Source of the DNA: an uncultured Bacteroides sp.
GTDB taxonomy: Bacteria; Bacteroidota; Bacteroidia; Bacteroidales; Bacteroidaceae
NCBI GenBank assembly: GCA_900553815.1
Contig: USEY01000033.1
Coordinates: forward strand, 1 to 37,730
Reading direction: 5' to 3'
DNA length: 37,730 nt
The translations under genes and the position numbers were made by a program. This document shows positions 1 through 8,149 of this stretch, piece after piece; the stretch's first letter is position 1, and every line of letters begins with the position of its first letter. The notes beneath the pieces were generated by a model. That model was not told the origin of the DNA and ran no database searches. It saw only the letters and a program-made list of their open reading frames with translations.

Positions 1-24
1 ATATTATTTGGTTAATATTTTTAT

Positions 25-55
25 GGGACACTAGTGCGGCACGCCACGTCTCTAC
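25..55. repeat. Terminal palindromic repeat, left copy
   Basis: The segment starts GGGACACTAGTG and ends in CGTCTC followed by TAC. Its reverse complement recurs at 37660-37687 with 24 of 28 bases identical, so the two window ends carry inverted copies. The interior is itself near-palindromic (GGC-GCC core, CACTAGTG self-complementary). No transposase or open frame accompanies it, so it looks like a dispersed intergenic repeat rather than the end of a complete mobile element. Confidence 0.7.
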
Positions 56-141
56 AGGGGGGGCATGAAAATGCAGTGAAGCCGGTGTGAAAGATGCAGG
101 TTTCACCACATCTGGCTGACAATCAGCAGCCTGCACAGACC

Positions 142-158
142 GTGAAGGCGTGAAACTT
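142..158. repeat. 17-bp exact inverted match to the right flank
   Basis: GTGAAGGCGTGAAACTT at 142-158 is found as its exact reverse complement at 37342-37358. Related pieces of the type GTGTGAAAC surround it at 84-105 and 183-193. It is one block of the composite repeat shared by the two window ends. Confidence 0.75.
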
Positions 159-236
159 ACTATCGAAAAAACACCTTCTATGGGTGTGAAACTACGATGA
201 AATGGGCATTTTTTGATAGTTGCCTTCTCTCGCCAA

Positions 237-302
237 AGAGGGATTTGACATGTGTAAACAGGGACTTTAGCCTGCTAAAGAAGGTAGTTACGAAGCTGAA
301 GA
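237..302. repeat. 22-bp tandem repeats, family C (CTTTAGC core)
   Basis: Three consecutive 22-bp units lie at 237-258, 259-280 and 281-302, and a partial fourth starts at 303. The best conserved unit has the dyad CTTTAGC-CT-GCTAAAG at 265-280. Units are diverged but stay in register. A related block, read in the opposite orientation and with 21-bp spacing, lies at 37215-37277. Confidence 0.6.
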
Positions 303-315
303 GGGACTTGAGAAT

Positions 316-400
316 ACGCAGCCGTAAGTGTGAGTCGATGAAGCCGTATGTGTAAGCCAACGCAGCCGTATGTGCAAGCTGACGCAGCCGTATGTATTGA
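316..400. repeat. 22-bp tandem repeats, family A (GCAGCCGTATGTG)
   Basis: Units at 316-337, 338-359, 360-381 and a partial one from 382 share the core GCAGCCGTATGTG at exact 22-bp steps. The inverted counterpart, with core ACGGCTGCGT, lies at 37125-37190. Because 22 is not a multiple of three, the array is not a coding repeat, and the short open frames across it are accidental. Confidence 0.8.
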
Positions 401-467
401 ACAGCAGACAGACGAGTGTATTTTGAATGGAAGCTTACAGACTATATCAGCCGTGAATTGACGCCAT

Positions 468-555
468 GCTAGCAGTGGACAGCCTGCTTGCCAGCAATGG
501 ACTGCTACCATGCTGGCAGTGGACTGCTATCACGCCAGTAGTGGACTGCTATCTT
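468..555. repeat. 22-bp tandem repeats, family B (AGCAGT-NN-ACTGCT), left array
   Basis: Four units at 468-489, 490-511, 512-533 and 534-555 stay in exact 22-bp register. The shared core is GCAGTGGACTGCTAT, a near-perfect dyad (AGCAGT, two bases, ACTGCT). Units of the same phase recur at 21811-21898 and 37037-37124. Confidence 0.85.
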
Positions 556-715
556 ACCCCAAAGATAGTATCTTTTGAAACAAAACATTGCCTGATACTA
601 AAACTACTAAAGCATTGCAGACTGCCTGTTCAGCAGATTCCAAAAGGAAACAATCAGCAGCGACAGGATAATATTCATGGAAGTATGGGCATCTCTGCAT
701 AGCAGACGCTATCAC
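556..715. other. Gene-free spacer between repeat block and rpsA terminator
   Basis: No coding region with protein-like composition, promoter match or clear hairpin is seen here. It separates the left repeat block from the rpsA terminator. Confidence 0.5.
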
Positions 716-753
716 AAAAAAACGGTTCTGCCTTTTTGACAAGACAGAACCGT
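716..753 (-). terminator. Rho-independent terminator of rpsA
   Basis: Perfect 9-bp arms ACGGTTCTG (722-730) and CAGAACCGT (745-753) are followed, in the minus direction, by a run of seven T (716-722 on the complement). It lies 24 bases past the rpsA stop codon. Confidence 0.9.
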
Positions 754-776
754 ATGTATTTAGGCTTAAAGTCTGA

Positions 777-2570
777 TTACTTCTTGCTGTCAGCTTCCAT
801 CTGCTCTTTCAGGGCAGCCAAAGCGTCGATGTCGCCCAGAGTAGTAGAAGCAGCCTGGTTCTGGATAACAGGAGTTTCCTCTTTCTTGCTGTTAGCCTTC
901 TTGGCAGCTTTCTTCTCTGCTCTTTCCTCTGCCTTTGCTGCATCTTCGAAGATACGGCTGTGAGACAGGATGATGCGCTTAGCGTCCTTGTTGAACTCGA
1001 TAACCTTGAATGGAAGTTTCTCTTCGAGCTGAGCCTGAGAACCATCTTCCTTAACGAGGTGCTTCGGAGTAGCGAAGCCTTCTACGCCGTAAGGCAGAGC
1101 AACAACGGCACCCTTGTCGAGCATTTCAATGATAGTACCTTCGTGTACAGAACCTACAGTGAATACAGTTTCAAATACATCCCAAGGATTTTCTTCCAGC
1201 TGCTTGTGACCGAGGCTCAAGCGACGGTTTTCCTTGTCGATTTCCAGTACCTGAACTTCGATGTCGGCACCAATCTGAGTGAATTCAGAAGGATGTTTAA
1301 CCTTCTTAGTCCAAGACAGGTCAGAGATGTGAATCAAGCCGTCAACACCTTCTTCGATTTCTACGAATACACCGAAGTTAGTGAAGTTGCGTACTTTAGC
1401 AACGTGCTTGCTACCTACAGGATACTTCTCTTCGATAGTTTCCCATGGATCCGGTTTCAGCTGCTTGATACCCAATGACATCTTACGCTCTTCGCGGTCC
1501 AGAGTCAGAACAACAGCTTCTACTTCGTCGCCCACCTTCATGAAGTCCTGAGCAGAACGCAGGTGCTGGCTCCAAGACATTTCAGATACGTGGATAAGAC
1601 CTTCAACACCCGGAGCGATTTCGATGAATGCACCGTAGTCGGCCATAACGACAACTTTACCCTTCACGTGGTCGCCAACCTTCAGGTTAGGATCGAGAGC
1701 ATCCCAAGGATGCGGAGTGAGTTGCTTCAAACCGAGGGCGATACGCTTCTTCTCGTCGTCGAAATCCAAGATAACAACGTTGAGCTTCTGGTCGAGTTCA
1801 ACCACTTCCTTCGGATCGCTAACGCGACCCCAAGACAGGTCAGTGATGTGAATCAAACCGTCTACGCCACCCAGGTCGATAAATACACCGTAAGATGTAA
1901 TATTCTTAACAGTTCCTTCGAGAACTTGTCCTTTTTCGAGTTTGCTAATGATTTCTTTCTTCTGTTGTTCCAGTTCAGCCTCGATAAGAGCCTTGTGAGA
2001 AACAACCACATTCTTGAATTCCTGATTGATTTTAACAACCTTGAATTCCATAGTCTTGCCAACGAATACATCGTAGTCGCGGATAGGCTTCACGTCGATT
2101 TGAGAACCGGGCAAGAAAGCCTCGATACCAAATACATCGACAATCATACCACCCTTTGTGCGGCACTTGATGTAACCCTTGATAACTTCTTCGTTTTCCA
2201 AAGCTGCGTTTACGCGGTCCCAAGAACGAGTAGCGCGAGCCTTGCGGTGAGAAAGAACCAGCTGTCCTTTCTTGTCTTCCTGATTTTCGATGTACACTTC
2301 TACAGTGTCACCAACCTTCAGGTCAGGATTGTAACGGAATTCACTCATCGGAATGATACCGTCTGATTTGTAACCGATATTAACAACTACTTCACGCTTG
2401 TTCATTGCAATAACGGTACCGTCAACTACCTCACGGTCGTTAACTTTGTTCAGCGTACTGTCATACGCCTTCTCTTGATCTTCGTGGCTTACACCAGTAG
2501 CGGCTTCACCATTTTCATACGCATCCCAGTTGAAGTCTTCAATAGGAGCAACGTTCTTTAAGTTTTCCAT
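777..2570 (-). CDS. rpsA: 30S ribosomal protein S1
   Basis: 597 residues. Six S1 (OB-fold) RNA-binding repeats run from about residue 45 to 535. Repeated signatures of the type YGVFIDLGGVDGLIHITDLSW and YGAFIEIAPGVEGLIHVSEMSW mark the four central and C-terminal copies. A lysine/alanine-rich tail (about 545-597) follows. S1 binds mRNA leaders at the small subunit and helps initiation on structured or SD-poor messages, which suits Bacteroides, where SD use is weak. The ATG at 2570 follows a consensus promoter at 2638-2668. The gene is monocistronic, with a terminator on each side. Length and repeat number fit bacterial S1 proteins. Confidence 0.97.
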   Translation of the reverse strand: MENLKNVAPIEDFNWDAYENGEAATGVSHEDQEKAYDSTLNKVNDREVVDGTVIAMNKREVVVNIGYKSDGIIPMSEFRYNPDLKVGDTVEVYIENQEDKKGQLVLSHRKARATRSWDRVNAALENEEVIKGYIKCRTKGGMIVDVFGIEAFLPGSQIDVKPIRDYDVFVGKTMEFKVVKINQEFKNVVVSHKALIEAELEQQKKEIISKLEKGQVLEGTVKNITSYGVFIDLGGVDGLIHITDLSWGRVSDPKEVVELDQKLNVVILDFDDEKKRIALGLKQLTPHPWDALDPNLKVGDHVKGKVVVMADYGAFIEIAPGVEGLIHVSEMSWSQHLRSAQDFMKVGDEVEAVVLTLDREERKMSLGIKQLKPDPWETIEEKYPVGSKHVAKVRNFTNFGVFVEIEEGVDGLIHISDLSWTKKVKHPSEFTQIGADIEVQVLEIDKENRRLSLGHKQLEENPWDVFETVFTVGSVHEGTIIEMLDKGAVVALPYGVEGFATPKHLVKEDGSQAQLEEKLPFKVIEFNKDAKRIILSHSRIFEDAAKAEERAEKKAAKKANSKKEETPVIQNQAASTTLGDIDALAALKEQMEADSKK

Positions 2571-2637
2571 TAAAATAATTAAGTTGATTGATAATTAATT
2601 CAGTGAGACATTATGTTGACTCATATAAATTCGGGCG

Positions 2638-2668
2638 CAAAGATAGAAGTATTTTCTTGAACTGCAAA
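2638..2668 (-). promoter_or_regulatory. rpsA promoter (Bacteroidetes type)
   Basis: On the minus strand TTTG (2665-2668), 19 bases, then TATCTTTG (2638-2645) match the Bacteroidetes -33/-7 consensus exactly. The predicted transcript starts near 2631, giving a leader of about 60 bases before the ATG. Confidence 0.85.
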
Positions 2669-2726
2669 ATAATAAGATACGGAATCTGCCCTATATCAAC
2701 AGTTTCGGCCGACAAATGTCAAAGAT

Positions 2727-2780
2727 AAGCTCCATAAAGCCTCCGAGAAAGCAACAGAGGCGGAGCTTTAACTCCGCCTC
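2727..2780 (-). terminator. Hairpin downstream of the SIMPL gene
   Basis: A perfect 9-bp stem, GAGGCGGAG (2757-2765) with CTCCGCCTC (2772-2780), lies 58 bases past the stop codon at 2838. A competing pairing is possible between AAGCTCC (2727-2733) and GGAGCTT (2762-2768). There is no long T tract, so its termination strength is uncertain. It lies upstream of the rpsA promoter and so is not part of the rpsA leader. Confidence 0.6.
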
Positions 2781-2837
2781 CTACATAACCCATATTTATA
2801 TAGCCCCTTCTTTTAAAGAGATTATATCCGTCCTCTC

Positions 2838-3539
2838 TCAGTTCTTCAGGTAATAATTGACTGTAGTAACTACACGGATATTCTTAATATAGGGCGTATT
2901 GCTGTCACGGTCAGATATAGAGAACTGTCCCTGCGAAGCGTTGCGTATCTTGCCCAAGCTGCTATCGGAATCTTTAGCAAACTTCTCGGCAGCCGCACGC
3001 GCATTCTTGGTCGCTTCCTCTATCATCTGTGGCTTCACATTGTTCAGCCCCGTAAATTCATAAGACACACTGTAACGATAGTCGCCGCCAGCAATGGCAA
3101 TGCCCTGCTTCAGCAGCTCGGTCTGCTTCGTAATCAGTTTGCGAATCAAATCCACATTCTTCGACGTTACGGTAATAACCGACGTGGCATTGTAGCGGTA
3201 AGCTACATTCTGGCTAGCATAGCGGTCGGCTTCCATATCGATAATTTCGGCCGGAGCAATACTGATTTCTTCTTCGGCCACTCCATTCTGCTTCAGATAC
3301 TTCACCACAGCCGCATTCTTTTCGGCTATCTTATTGTAAATGCTTACCGGGTCATTGCCCAGTTCCTTATAGACCAAAGGCCAGATGACCTTATCGGCAG
3401 GTAACTCCATTTCGGCCAAACCCTTTACCGACACGATGCGTTCCTTATCCTTAAAATCATTGATGCCCCCTCTAATCATCAGCCCCATCAAGACGAGGCC
3501 AAGAGCCATAACAACAGCTTCCAATCTTAGATTTTTCAT
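2838..3539 (-). CDS. SIMPL (DUF541) domain envelope protein
   Basis: 233 residues. An uncleaved signal or anchor helix spans about residues 7-24. A SIMPL/DUF541 domain then covers most of the protein: it opens with ERIVSVKGLAEMELPADKV and closes with an IRVVTTVNYYL strand typical of the family. These proteins are exported. Their biochemical role is poorly defined, and proposed links to oxidative stress or outer-membrane assembly come from distant homologues. A promoter-like TTG-N20-TATCTTTG at 3681-3711 gives it its own transcript. The family call is firm; the function is unknown. Confidence 0.85.
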   Translation of the reverse strand: MKNLRLEAVVMALGLVLMGLMIRGGINDFKDKERIVSVKGLAEMELPADKVIWPLVYKELGNDPVSIYNKIAEKNAAVVKYLKQNGVAEEEISIAPAEIIDMEADRYASQNVAYRYNATSVITVTSKNVDLIRKLITKQTELLKQGIAIAGGDYRYSVSYEFTGLNNVKPQMIEEATKNARAAAEKFAKDSDSSLGKIRNASQGQFSISDRDSNTPYIKNIRVVTTVNYYLKN

Positions 3540-3680
3540 AATTGACTTATTTAATGATTGCTAATACTGACTTCAACACAGCCCTATTCTGGACTTTCCG
3601 TGCATCCATCGCACTTATAGTCTAATTAACACGCAACGTCCGAAAAAGGTTCTCTGACCAGCTTCATTCGCCAACGTTTT

Positions 3681-3711
3681 CAAAGATAAGAAACAATCCG
3701 CTATAAAACAA
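3681..3711 (-). promoter_or_regulatory. Promoter of the SIMPL gene
   Basis: Minus-strand TATCTTTG (3681-3688) has TTG (3709-3711) 20 bases upstream, one base longer than the usual spacing. The predicted leader is about 135 bases. Confidence 0.6.
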
Positions 3712-3755
3712 TGATTTTACAGGTTTTAGTTTTTCCTAAGCGTAAAAACGCCCGA

Positions 3756-4451
3756 TTACTCGCGACGTCCCATGAATATCATGATATAATAGATAAGTGT
3801 GGCAAGCGAACCCAAAGCTGCTACTACGTAAGTATAAGCGGCCGAACGCAGGGCGTCTTCTGCTTTGTCGTGGTTATAAGCATTGGTTATGCCACTGGCA
3901 CTGAGCCATACCAACGCACGCTTGCTGGCATTGATTTCGACCGGCAGCGTGACGAAGCTGAACAACGTGGTCATGGCAAAAAGGATGATGCCAGCCAACA
4001 GCAGCTGAGGAAAGCTATTCAACATCAGGATGCCAGCCAACAACACCCACGTCATAATGCTTGAAGCAAACGAAACCACCGGCACCAGCTTGCTGCGCAG
4101 GGTAAGCGGAGCGTATGCACGAGCATGTTGCAAGGCATGTCCGCACTCGTGGGCTGCTACGGCAGCGGCCATGACGCTGTTGCTGGAGTAAACACTTTCG
4201 CTCAGATTGACTGTTTTATTTGCCGGATTATAGTGGTCAGTCAAGTGTCCGGGCGTGCAAGTCACCTGCACGTCATAAATACCGTTGTCGTTGAGCATCT
4301 TGCGAGCCACGTCGGCACCGGTCATGCCGTTACCGGTAGGTATCTTGGAGTACTTCTTGAACTTGCTCTGCAGATTCATCTGCACCAGCCAGCTCACTAC
4401 TGCTACACCTATAAATATAATCCATTGCATTCCTATCATTCCTGTTCCCAT
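3756..4451 (-). CDS. Membrane zinc metallopeptidase, YugP family
   Basis: 231 residues. An N-terminal membrane helix (about 9-25) is followed by a catalytic region with HECGH at 101-105, an HExxH zinc site. Hydrophobic segments lie at about 125-165 and near the C-terminus (about 205-227). The likely third ligand is the glutamate of PVEINASKRAL. Family members are integral-membrane neutral zinc proteases of unknown substrate, predicted here in the inner membrane. The ATG at 4451 is preceded by a promoter at 4513-4543. No partner gene is coupled to it. Confidence 0.88.
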   Translation of the reverse strand: MGTGMIGMQWIIFIGVAVVSWLVQMNLQSKFKKYSKIPTGNGMTGADVARKMLNDNGIYDVQVTCTPGHLTDHYNPANKTVNLSESVYSSNSVMAAAVAAHECGHALQHARAYAPLTLRSKLVPVVSFASSIMTWVLLAGILMLNSFPQLLLAGIILFAMTTLFSFVTLPVEINASKRALVWLSASGITNAYNHDKAEDALRSAAYTYVVAALGSLATLIYYIMIFMGRRE

Positions 4452-4512
4452 AATTTTCTTTATTTAAATGATTAATTAAGTTTAATTTCTGAAAGTAGAA
4501 CAAATATCTTGC

Positions 4513-4543
4513 CAAAGATAGAAGAAGAATGTCAAGCAACAGA
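4513..4543 (-). promoter_or_regulatory. Promoter of the zinc metallopeptidase gene
   Basis: Minus-strand TCTG (4540-4543), 19 bases, TATCTTTG (4513-4520): one mismatch to the Bacteroidetes consensus. The transcript would start near 4506, about 55 bases before the ATG. Confidence 0.7.
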
Positions 4544-4753
4544 AGGAATTAACACAGATTATAGATTTTACCCGGATATTCCCATAATTTACGTTTCGGA
4601 CAGGAAAACCACCTTTCCACCGCTCCTGCATCTTCTGAAAGTATGTCATTTCAGCAAATGTACAGCATCCTAAACAATTATCCAACTAATAATCAATAAA
4701 ATAACCAACAAAGATGTACATCTGCAAACTTTCCAGGAACGATGCCGGCACGC

Positions 4754-4761
4754 TATCTTTG
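4754..4761 (+). promoter_or_regulatory. -7 element upstream of the PAP2 gene
   Basis: TATCTTTG followed by C matches the Bacteroidetes -7 box. The -33 position (TTCC at 4731-4734) is weak. A transcript starting near 4768 excludes an earlier ATG at 4714 and supports translation from 4801. Confidence 0.6.
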
Positions 4762-4800
4762 CAGCCGCAACCAGTATGCCATATCCAAGACAACAAGACC

Positions 4801-6369
4801 ATGACACAAAAGTTCATTCTCTTAGCAACTCTCTGTTTAATAAACGCTCAACTGACATTCGGTTCGGGCACTGATTCAACCATAGGTGCAACCACCAGCA
4901 ATGACAGTTGCCACCACATGTTGCCCACTTCACAAAATAGAATCGGATATGCCTTCCGCCAAAACTTCTCCTACATGGGCATACCGCTCGTTGTATCAGG
5001 CCTCATCGCCCAAAAACATAACAATCACTTCAGGACGCTACGCAACCGATTTGAACCAGCCTTCCACCGCAAGTACGACGACTATACCCAATACATCCCC
5101 TTGGCAGCCACCTGGAGCATGAAGCTGGCTGGAGTGGAAAGCCGAAGCACATGGAAAGAGATGGCTGTAAGCAATGCATTTTCGGCCATACTGATGGCCG
5201 GCACGGTCAACGCTTTGAAATACAGCATCAAGGAACAGAGGCCTGACAACTCGACCAACAACTCCTTTCCTTCCGGACATACGGCCACGGCTTTCATGTG
5301 TGCCACCATCTTGCACAAGGAGTATGGCATGAAAAGTCCCTGGTACAGCATCGGAGGCTATTCACTGGCCGGACTGACCGGCGTCACCCGGCAACTGAAC
5401 AACCGGCACTGGATTGGCGACGTACTGGTAGGCGCAGGCATCGGCATCCTATCCACCGACCTGGGTTACTTCTTCAGTGACCTGATTTTCAAACGCAACA
5501 AGACTGACTTCCATTCTACAGCTGGCTTTGACCGCTATGCCCCACCGTCTTTCCTAGCCTTCAACATGGGGTTGGCCACAGGCCCCGCTTATCTGAAGAC
5601 CGCCGAACTGTACGATGCCGAAGACGGTGCCCCACTGAGCATGCGCCTCAGGACAGGCATCAGCACGGTAGTAAGTGCCGAAGGAGCCTACTTCTTCAAT
5701 ACTTACATAGGCATAGGCGGACGCCTGAAGGTATCGACTACCCCGATAGCCTCTGACATTCCGGCCGAAAACCTGAACCGGTTTGACATGGACAACGACC
5801 TGAAGGAGGGAGCGCCGGTCAACATGTTTCTGCTGAACCAGCTGGAGTCGGACCACCTGGGCATGTTCGACATAGACCTGGGTCTCTACCTCTCCTACCC
5901 GCTGAGCCGCCATTTCCAGCTGGGCACCAAGCTACTGGCCGGACGCCGACTGACTGCCAACTTCAATCAAAATTCGATATGTCGCATCAATCCACAGATA
6001 TTCAACCGTCAACTGGTAAGCGAAGCACAATACAACCAGTATTACAAAGCCGACGTAGACTACTACATGCAACAGGAAGGCCTGACACGCCAGGAACTAC
6101 TGAACGAAGAATTTGTAGACGATGACTTCCTGAAAATAAGGAAAAGCAATTCATATAAAGTAGGCACCGGCCTGTCGCTAACCTACCGCTACAAAGAAGA
6201 CGCAGCCCTGCGCCTGTATGCCGACTATGACTTTGCTGCCCCCCGACTGACCTACGACCTGAAAAACTCGTGGACAGACGAGGAAGGAAACAGAGAAGTG
6301 CGTTCATACAGCCGCAGGACTGCCATGCACAACGTGACGCTGGGCGCCTCTATTGCGTTTGTATTCTAA
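4801..6369 (+). CDS. PAP2-family phosphatase with C-terminal beta-barrel-like domain
   Basis: 522 residues from the chosen ATG. This start gives a signal peptide (MTQKFILLATLCLINAQLTF) and lies just downstream of a -7 element; an in-frame ATG at 4714 would precede the promoter. The three PAP2 phosphatase motifs are intact: KEQRP (144-148), PSGH (157-160) and R197...H203...D207. They form a histidine-dependent lipid or sugar phosphatase acting on phosphate esters outside the cytoplasm. Residues from about 240 to 522 are rich in alternating aromatic/polar strands and end in GASIAFVF with a terminal phenylalanine, as in outer-membrane barrels. The substrate is unknown; lipid A or undecaprenyl phosphate is possible by family analogy only. 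Confidence 0.85.
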   Translation: MTQKFILLATLCLINAQLTFGSGTDSTIGATTSNDSCHHMLPTSQNRIGYAFRQNFSYMGIPLVVSGLIAQKHNNHFRTLRNRFEPAFHRKYDDYTQYIPLAATWSMKLAGVESRSTWKEMAVSNAFSAILMAGTVNALKYSIKEQRPDNSTNNSFPSGHTATAFMCATILHKEYGMKSPWYSIGGYSLAGLTGVTRQLNNRHWIGDVLVGAGIGILSTDLGYFFSDLIFKRNKTDFHSTAGFDRYAPPSFLAFNMGLATGPAYLKTAELYDAEDGAPLSMRLRTGISTVVSAEGAYFFNTYIGIGGRLKVSTTPIASDIPAENLNRFDMDNDLKEGAPVNMFLLNQLESDHLGMFDIDLGLYLSYPLSRHFQLGTKLLAGRRLTANFNQNSICRINPQIFNRQLVSEAQYNQYYKADVDYYMQQEGLTRQELLNEEFVDDDFLKIRKSNSYKVGTGLSLTYRYKEDAALRLYADYDFAAPRLTYDLKNSWTDEEGNREVRSYSRRTAMHNVTLGASIAFVF

Positions 6370-6429
6370 AGGACTCAAGTTTCGCACTTGCCAAATTTGA
6401 AGGAGTAAAAGGAGTTAAAAGGAGTTATC

Positions 6430-6504
6430 GCCCGTCTTGGACGGGCTTAGGAGTTAAAAGCCAATAAAGAAGCAAACAGCTTACAAGGTATTGGCTTAAC
6501 TCCT
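6430..6504. terminator. Bidirectional terminator region between convergent genes
   Basis: An inner stem GCCCGTC (6430-6436) / GACGGGC (6440-6446) lies beside an outer stem joining AGGAGTTAA...GCCAAT (449-465 of the 6 kb block) to ATTGGC...TTAACTCCT (6490-6504). Repeated GGAGTTAA pieces flank both. It separates the plus-strand PAP2 gene from the minus-strand fucosidase gene. Confidence 0.65.
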
Positions 6505-6602
6505 TAACTTCTTATCTCCTTAACTACAGTCAATTAATAAACTTGCGAATTGAAAATCAACGCAGTTAAACTTAAGTAAAGAGATGAAGATATGCCAAAG
6601 CT

Positions 6603-7907
6603 TTAGTCAAGCTGCAGCTCCACCACCTTGTCAACCTCCGTGGGCACTTCGCCCAGCTGCAACGTGATGCCGCCTTCTACCCGTTTGAACTTCAGCGGTT
6701 TCTTGTCGGCAAACGTAAAGGCACGCTTCACTGTCTGTCCCTCCAACGGCAAGAAAAGAGCCTTGTCCCGCAGGTTGAGGATATGAACAAACAGCCGGTT
6801 GCCCTTCTGGGTCGTCACGCCCCAGTCGTGCGGAGCAATACAGCCTCCACGTGTGCCATAGATGGTTTCGCCATAAGTCTGCATCCACTGGCCTACTTCT
6901 TTCAGACGTTGAACAGCAACCTCGGGCAAACAACCGTCGGGCTGCGGGCCGATGTTCATCAGCAGGTTGGCATCCTTGCCCGCTGCTTTCACCAAGTAGT
7001 GAATCAGCGTCTTGGTCGACTTGTAATTCTGGTCGGTAATCTTGTATCCCCACATACCGTTCATCGTTTCGCACGTCTCCAGGGGCAGGCTGCTGATGTC
7101 CTGTCCCGACAGGCCGGCCTTGTTCTCACCCGGCAGGTCGCGCTCGAAAATCTGAATATCTTCGCCCGCAAAAGGCACCTGATGATGATTGTTGCCCACC
7201 AGACAGGCCGGTTGAAGTTTGTGTATCAGTTCATACTGTCCGGGCAGCTGCCAGTCGAAGTCAGGATTCTGGTCCTGGTCCCACCAACCGTCAAACCAGA
7301 TGGCGCCAATCTCGCCATAGTTGGTAAGCAGCTCGGTCAGCTGGTTGTTCATGAACTGGTAATAAGTTGCCCAATTGCCTTTCGGGTCGGGGCGGCCTGT
7401 ACCACGGCCTGTACGTCCCCACGGATAGTCCTCGCGATACCAGTCGAGGTGCGAGTAGTAAAGATGCAGGCGTATGCCCTGCTTGTGGCATTCGTCGGCC
7501 AGTTCCTTCAGAATGTCGCGCTTGAAAGGCGTAGCGTCTACCACGTTGTAGTCGGAGTATTGAGTGTGGAACATGGAAAAGCCCTCGTGATGGCGGGTGG
7601 TGAAACAGATGTACTTGGCACCCGACGCCTTGATGGCAGCTACCCACTCGGCGGCATTGAAACGCGAAGGATAGAAGCCGCCTGCCAGTTTGGCATACTC
7701 CTTATAGTTCAAGTCTTTGTTGGTCATGGTCCATTCGCCCGTGGCCAGCATGGCATAGAGTCCCCAGTGCAGGAAGATGCCGAAGCGGGCATTGCGGAAC
7801 TCCTGACGGGATTTCAAATTTTCCTCCGTTGGAGAATAATTCTGGGCACGCAAGGGAAGAGAGAAACTGCCCAACAATAAAGTAAAAGCTAAAAGAAGTG
7901 TTTTCAT
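6603..7907 (-). CDS. Secreted alpha-L-fucosidase, GH29
   Basis: 434 residues. The signal peptide is about residues 1-22 (ends LPLRAQ). A GH29 (beta/alpha)8 domain follows with the substrate-binding RHHEGF at 105-110 and the nucleophile motif AIWFDGWWD, where D206 is the expected catalytic nucleophile. A short C-terminal beta domain completes it. GH29 enzymes release terminal fucose from mucin, milk and plant glycans by a retaining mechanism. It stands alone with no SusC/D pair, so it is not in a standard polysaccharide utilisation locus here. A weak -7 box (CAAATTTA on the plus strand) lies at 7981-7988. Linkage preference cannot be read from sequence. Confidence 0.95.
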   Translation of the reverse strand: MKTLLLAFTLLLGSFSLPLRAQNYSPTEENLKSRQEFRNARFGIFLHWGLYAMLATGEWTMTNKDLNYKEYAKLAGGFYPSRFNAAEWVAAIKASGAKYICFTTRHHEGFSMFHTQYSDYNVVDATPFKRDILKELADECHKQGIRLHLYYSHLDWYREDYPWGRTGRGTGRPDPKGNWATYYQFMNNQLTELLTNYGEIGAIWFDGWWDQDQNPDFDWQLPGQYELIHKLQPACLVGNNHHQVPFAGEDIQIFERDLPGENKAGLSGQDISSLPLETCETMNGMWGYKITDQNYKSTKTLIHYLVKAAGKDANLLMNIGPQPDGCLPEVAVQRLKEVGQWMQTYGETIYGTRGGCIAPHDWGVTTQKGNRLFVHILNLRDKALFLPLEGQTVKRAFTFADKKPLKFKRVEGGITLQLGEVPTEVDKVVELQLD

Positions 7908-8044
7908 AAGCCAAGTATTTCTTCAGGATTTAATAATAAACCAATCATGCCAACCTGCAACAGCAGGCTGCAAGTGCTGACAAATTTACAGAATTCCTGT
8001 GAAACAGCCGTGAAAAACCACACAGAATAACAAGACCGGGTAAA

Positions 8045-8082
8045 GAAAAAAAGGCGGACCACCCACAACCTGCAATCCGCCT
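8045..8082 (-). terminator. Terminator of the sigma-factor operon
   Basis: Stem AGGCGGA (8052-8058) / TCCGCCT (8076-8082). In the minus direction it is followed by a T tract (complement of 8046-8052). Confidence 0.8.
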
Positions 8083-8149
8083 CATGACCGTAGTCTGCTC
8101 GCCGCTCGGTAGCAGTTAACCATTTGACTAGTGACAGTTAACAGCCCGT

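Noticed and set aside
468..555. CRISPR array
   Set aside because: Units are contiguous 22-mers with no unique spacers and no cas genes in the window.
178..702. Short open frames of 60-78 residues in the left repeat block
   Set aside because: They run through 22-bp repeats, whose length is not a multiple of three, so any protein would change frame every unit; no start signals are present.
2727..2780. Attenuator in the rpsA leader with two competing hairpins
   Set aside because: The consensus rpsA promoter (2638-2668) lies downstream of these hairpins, so they belong to the end of the SIMPL transcript.
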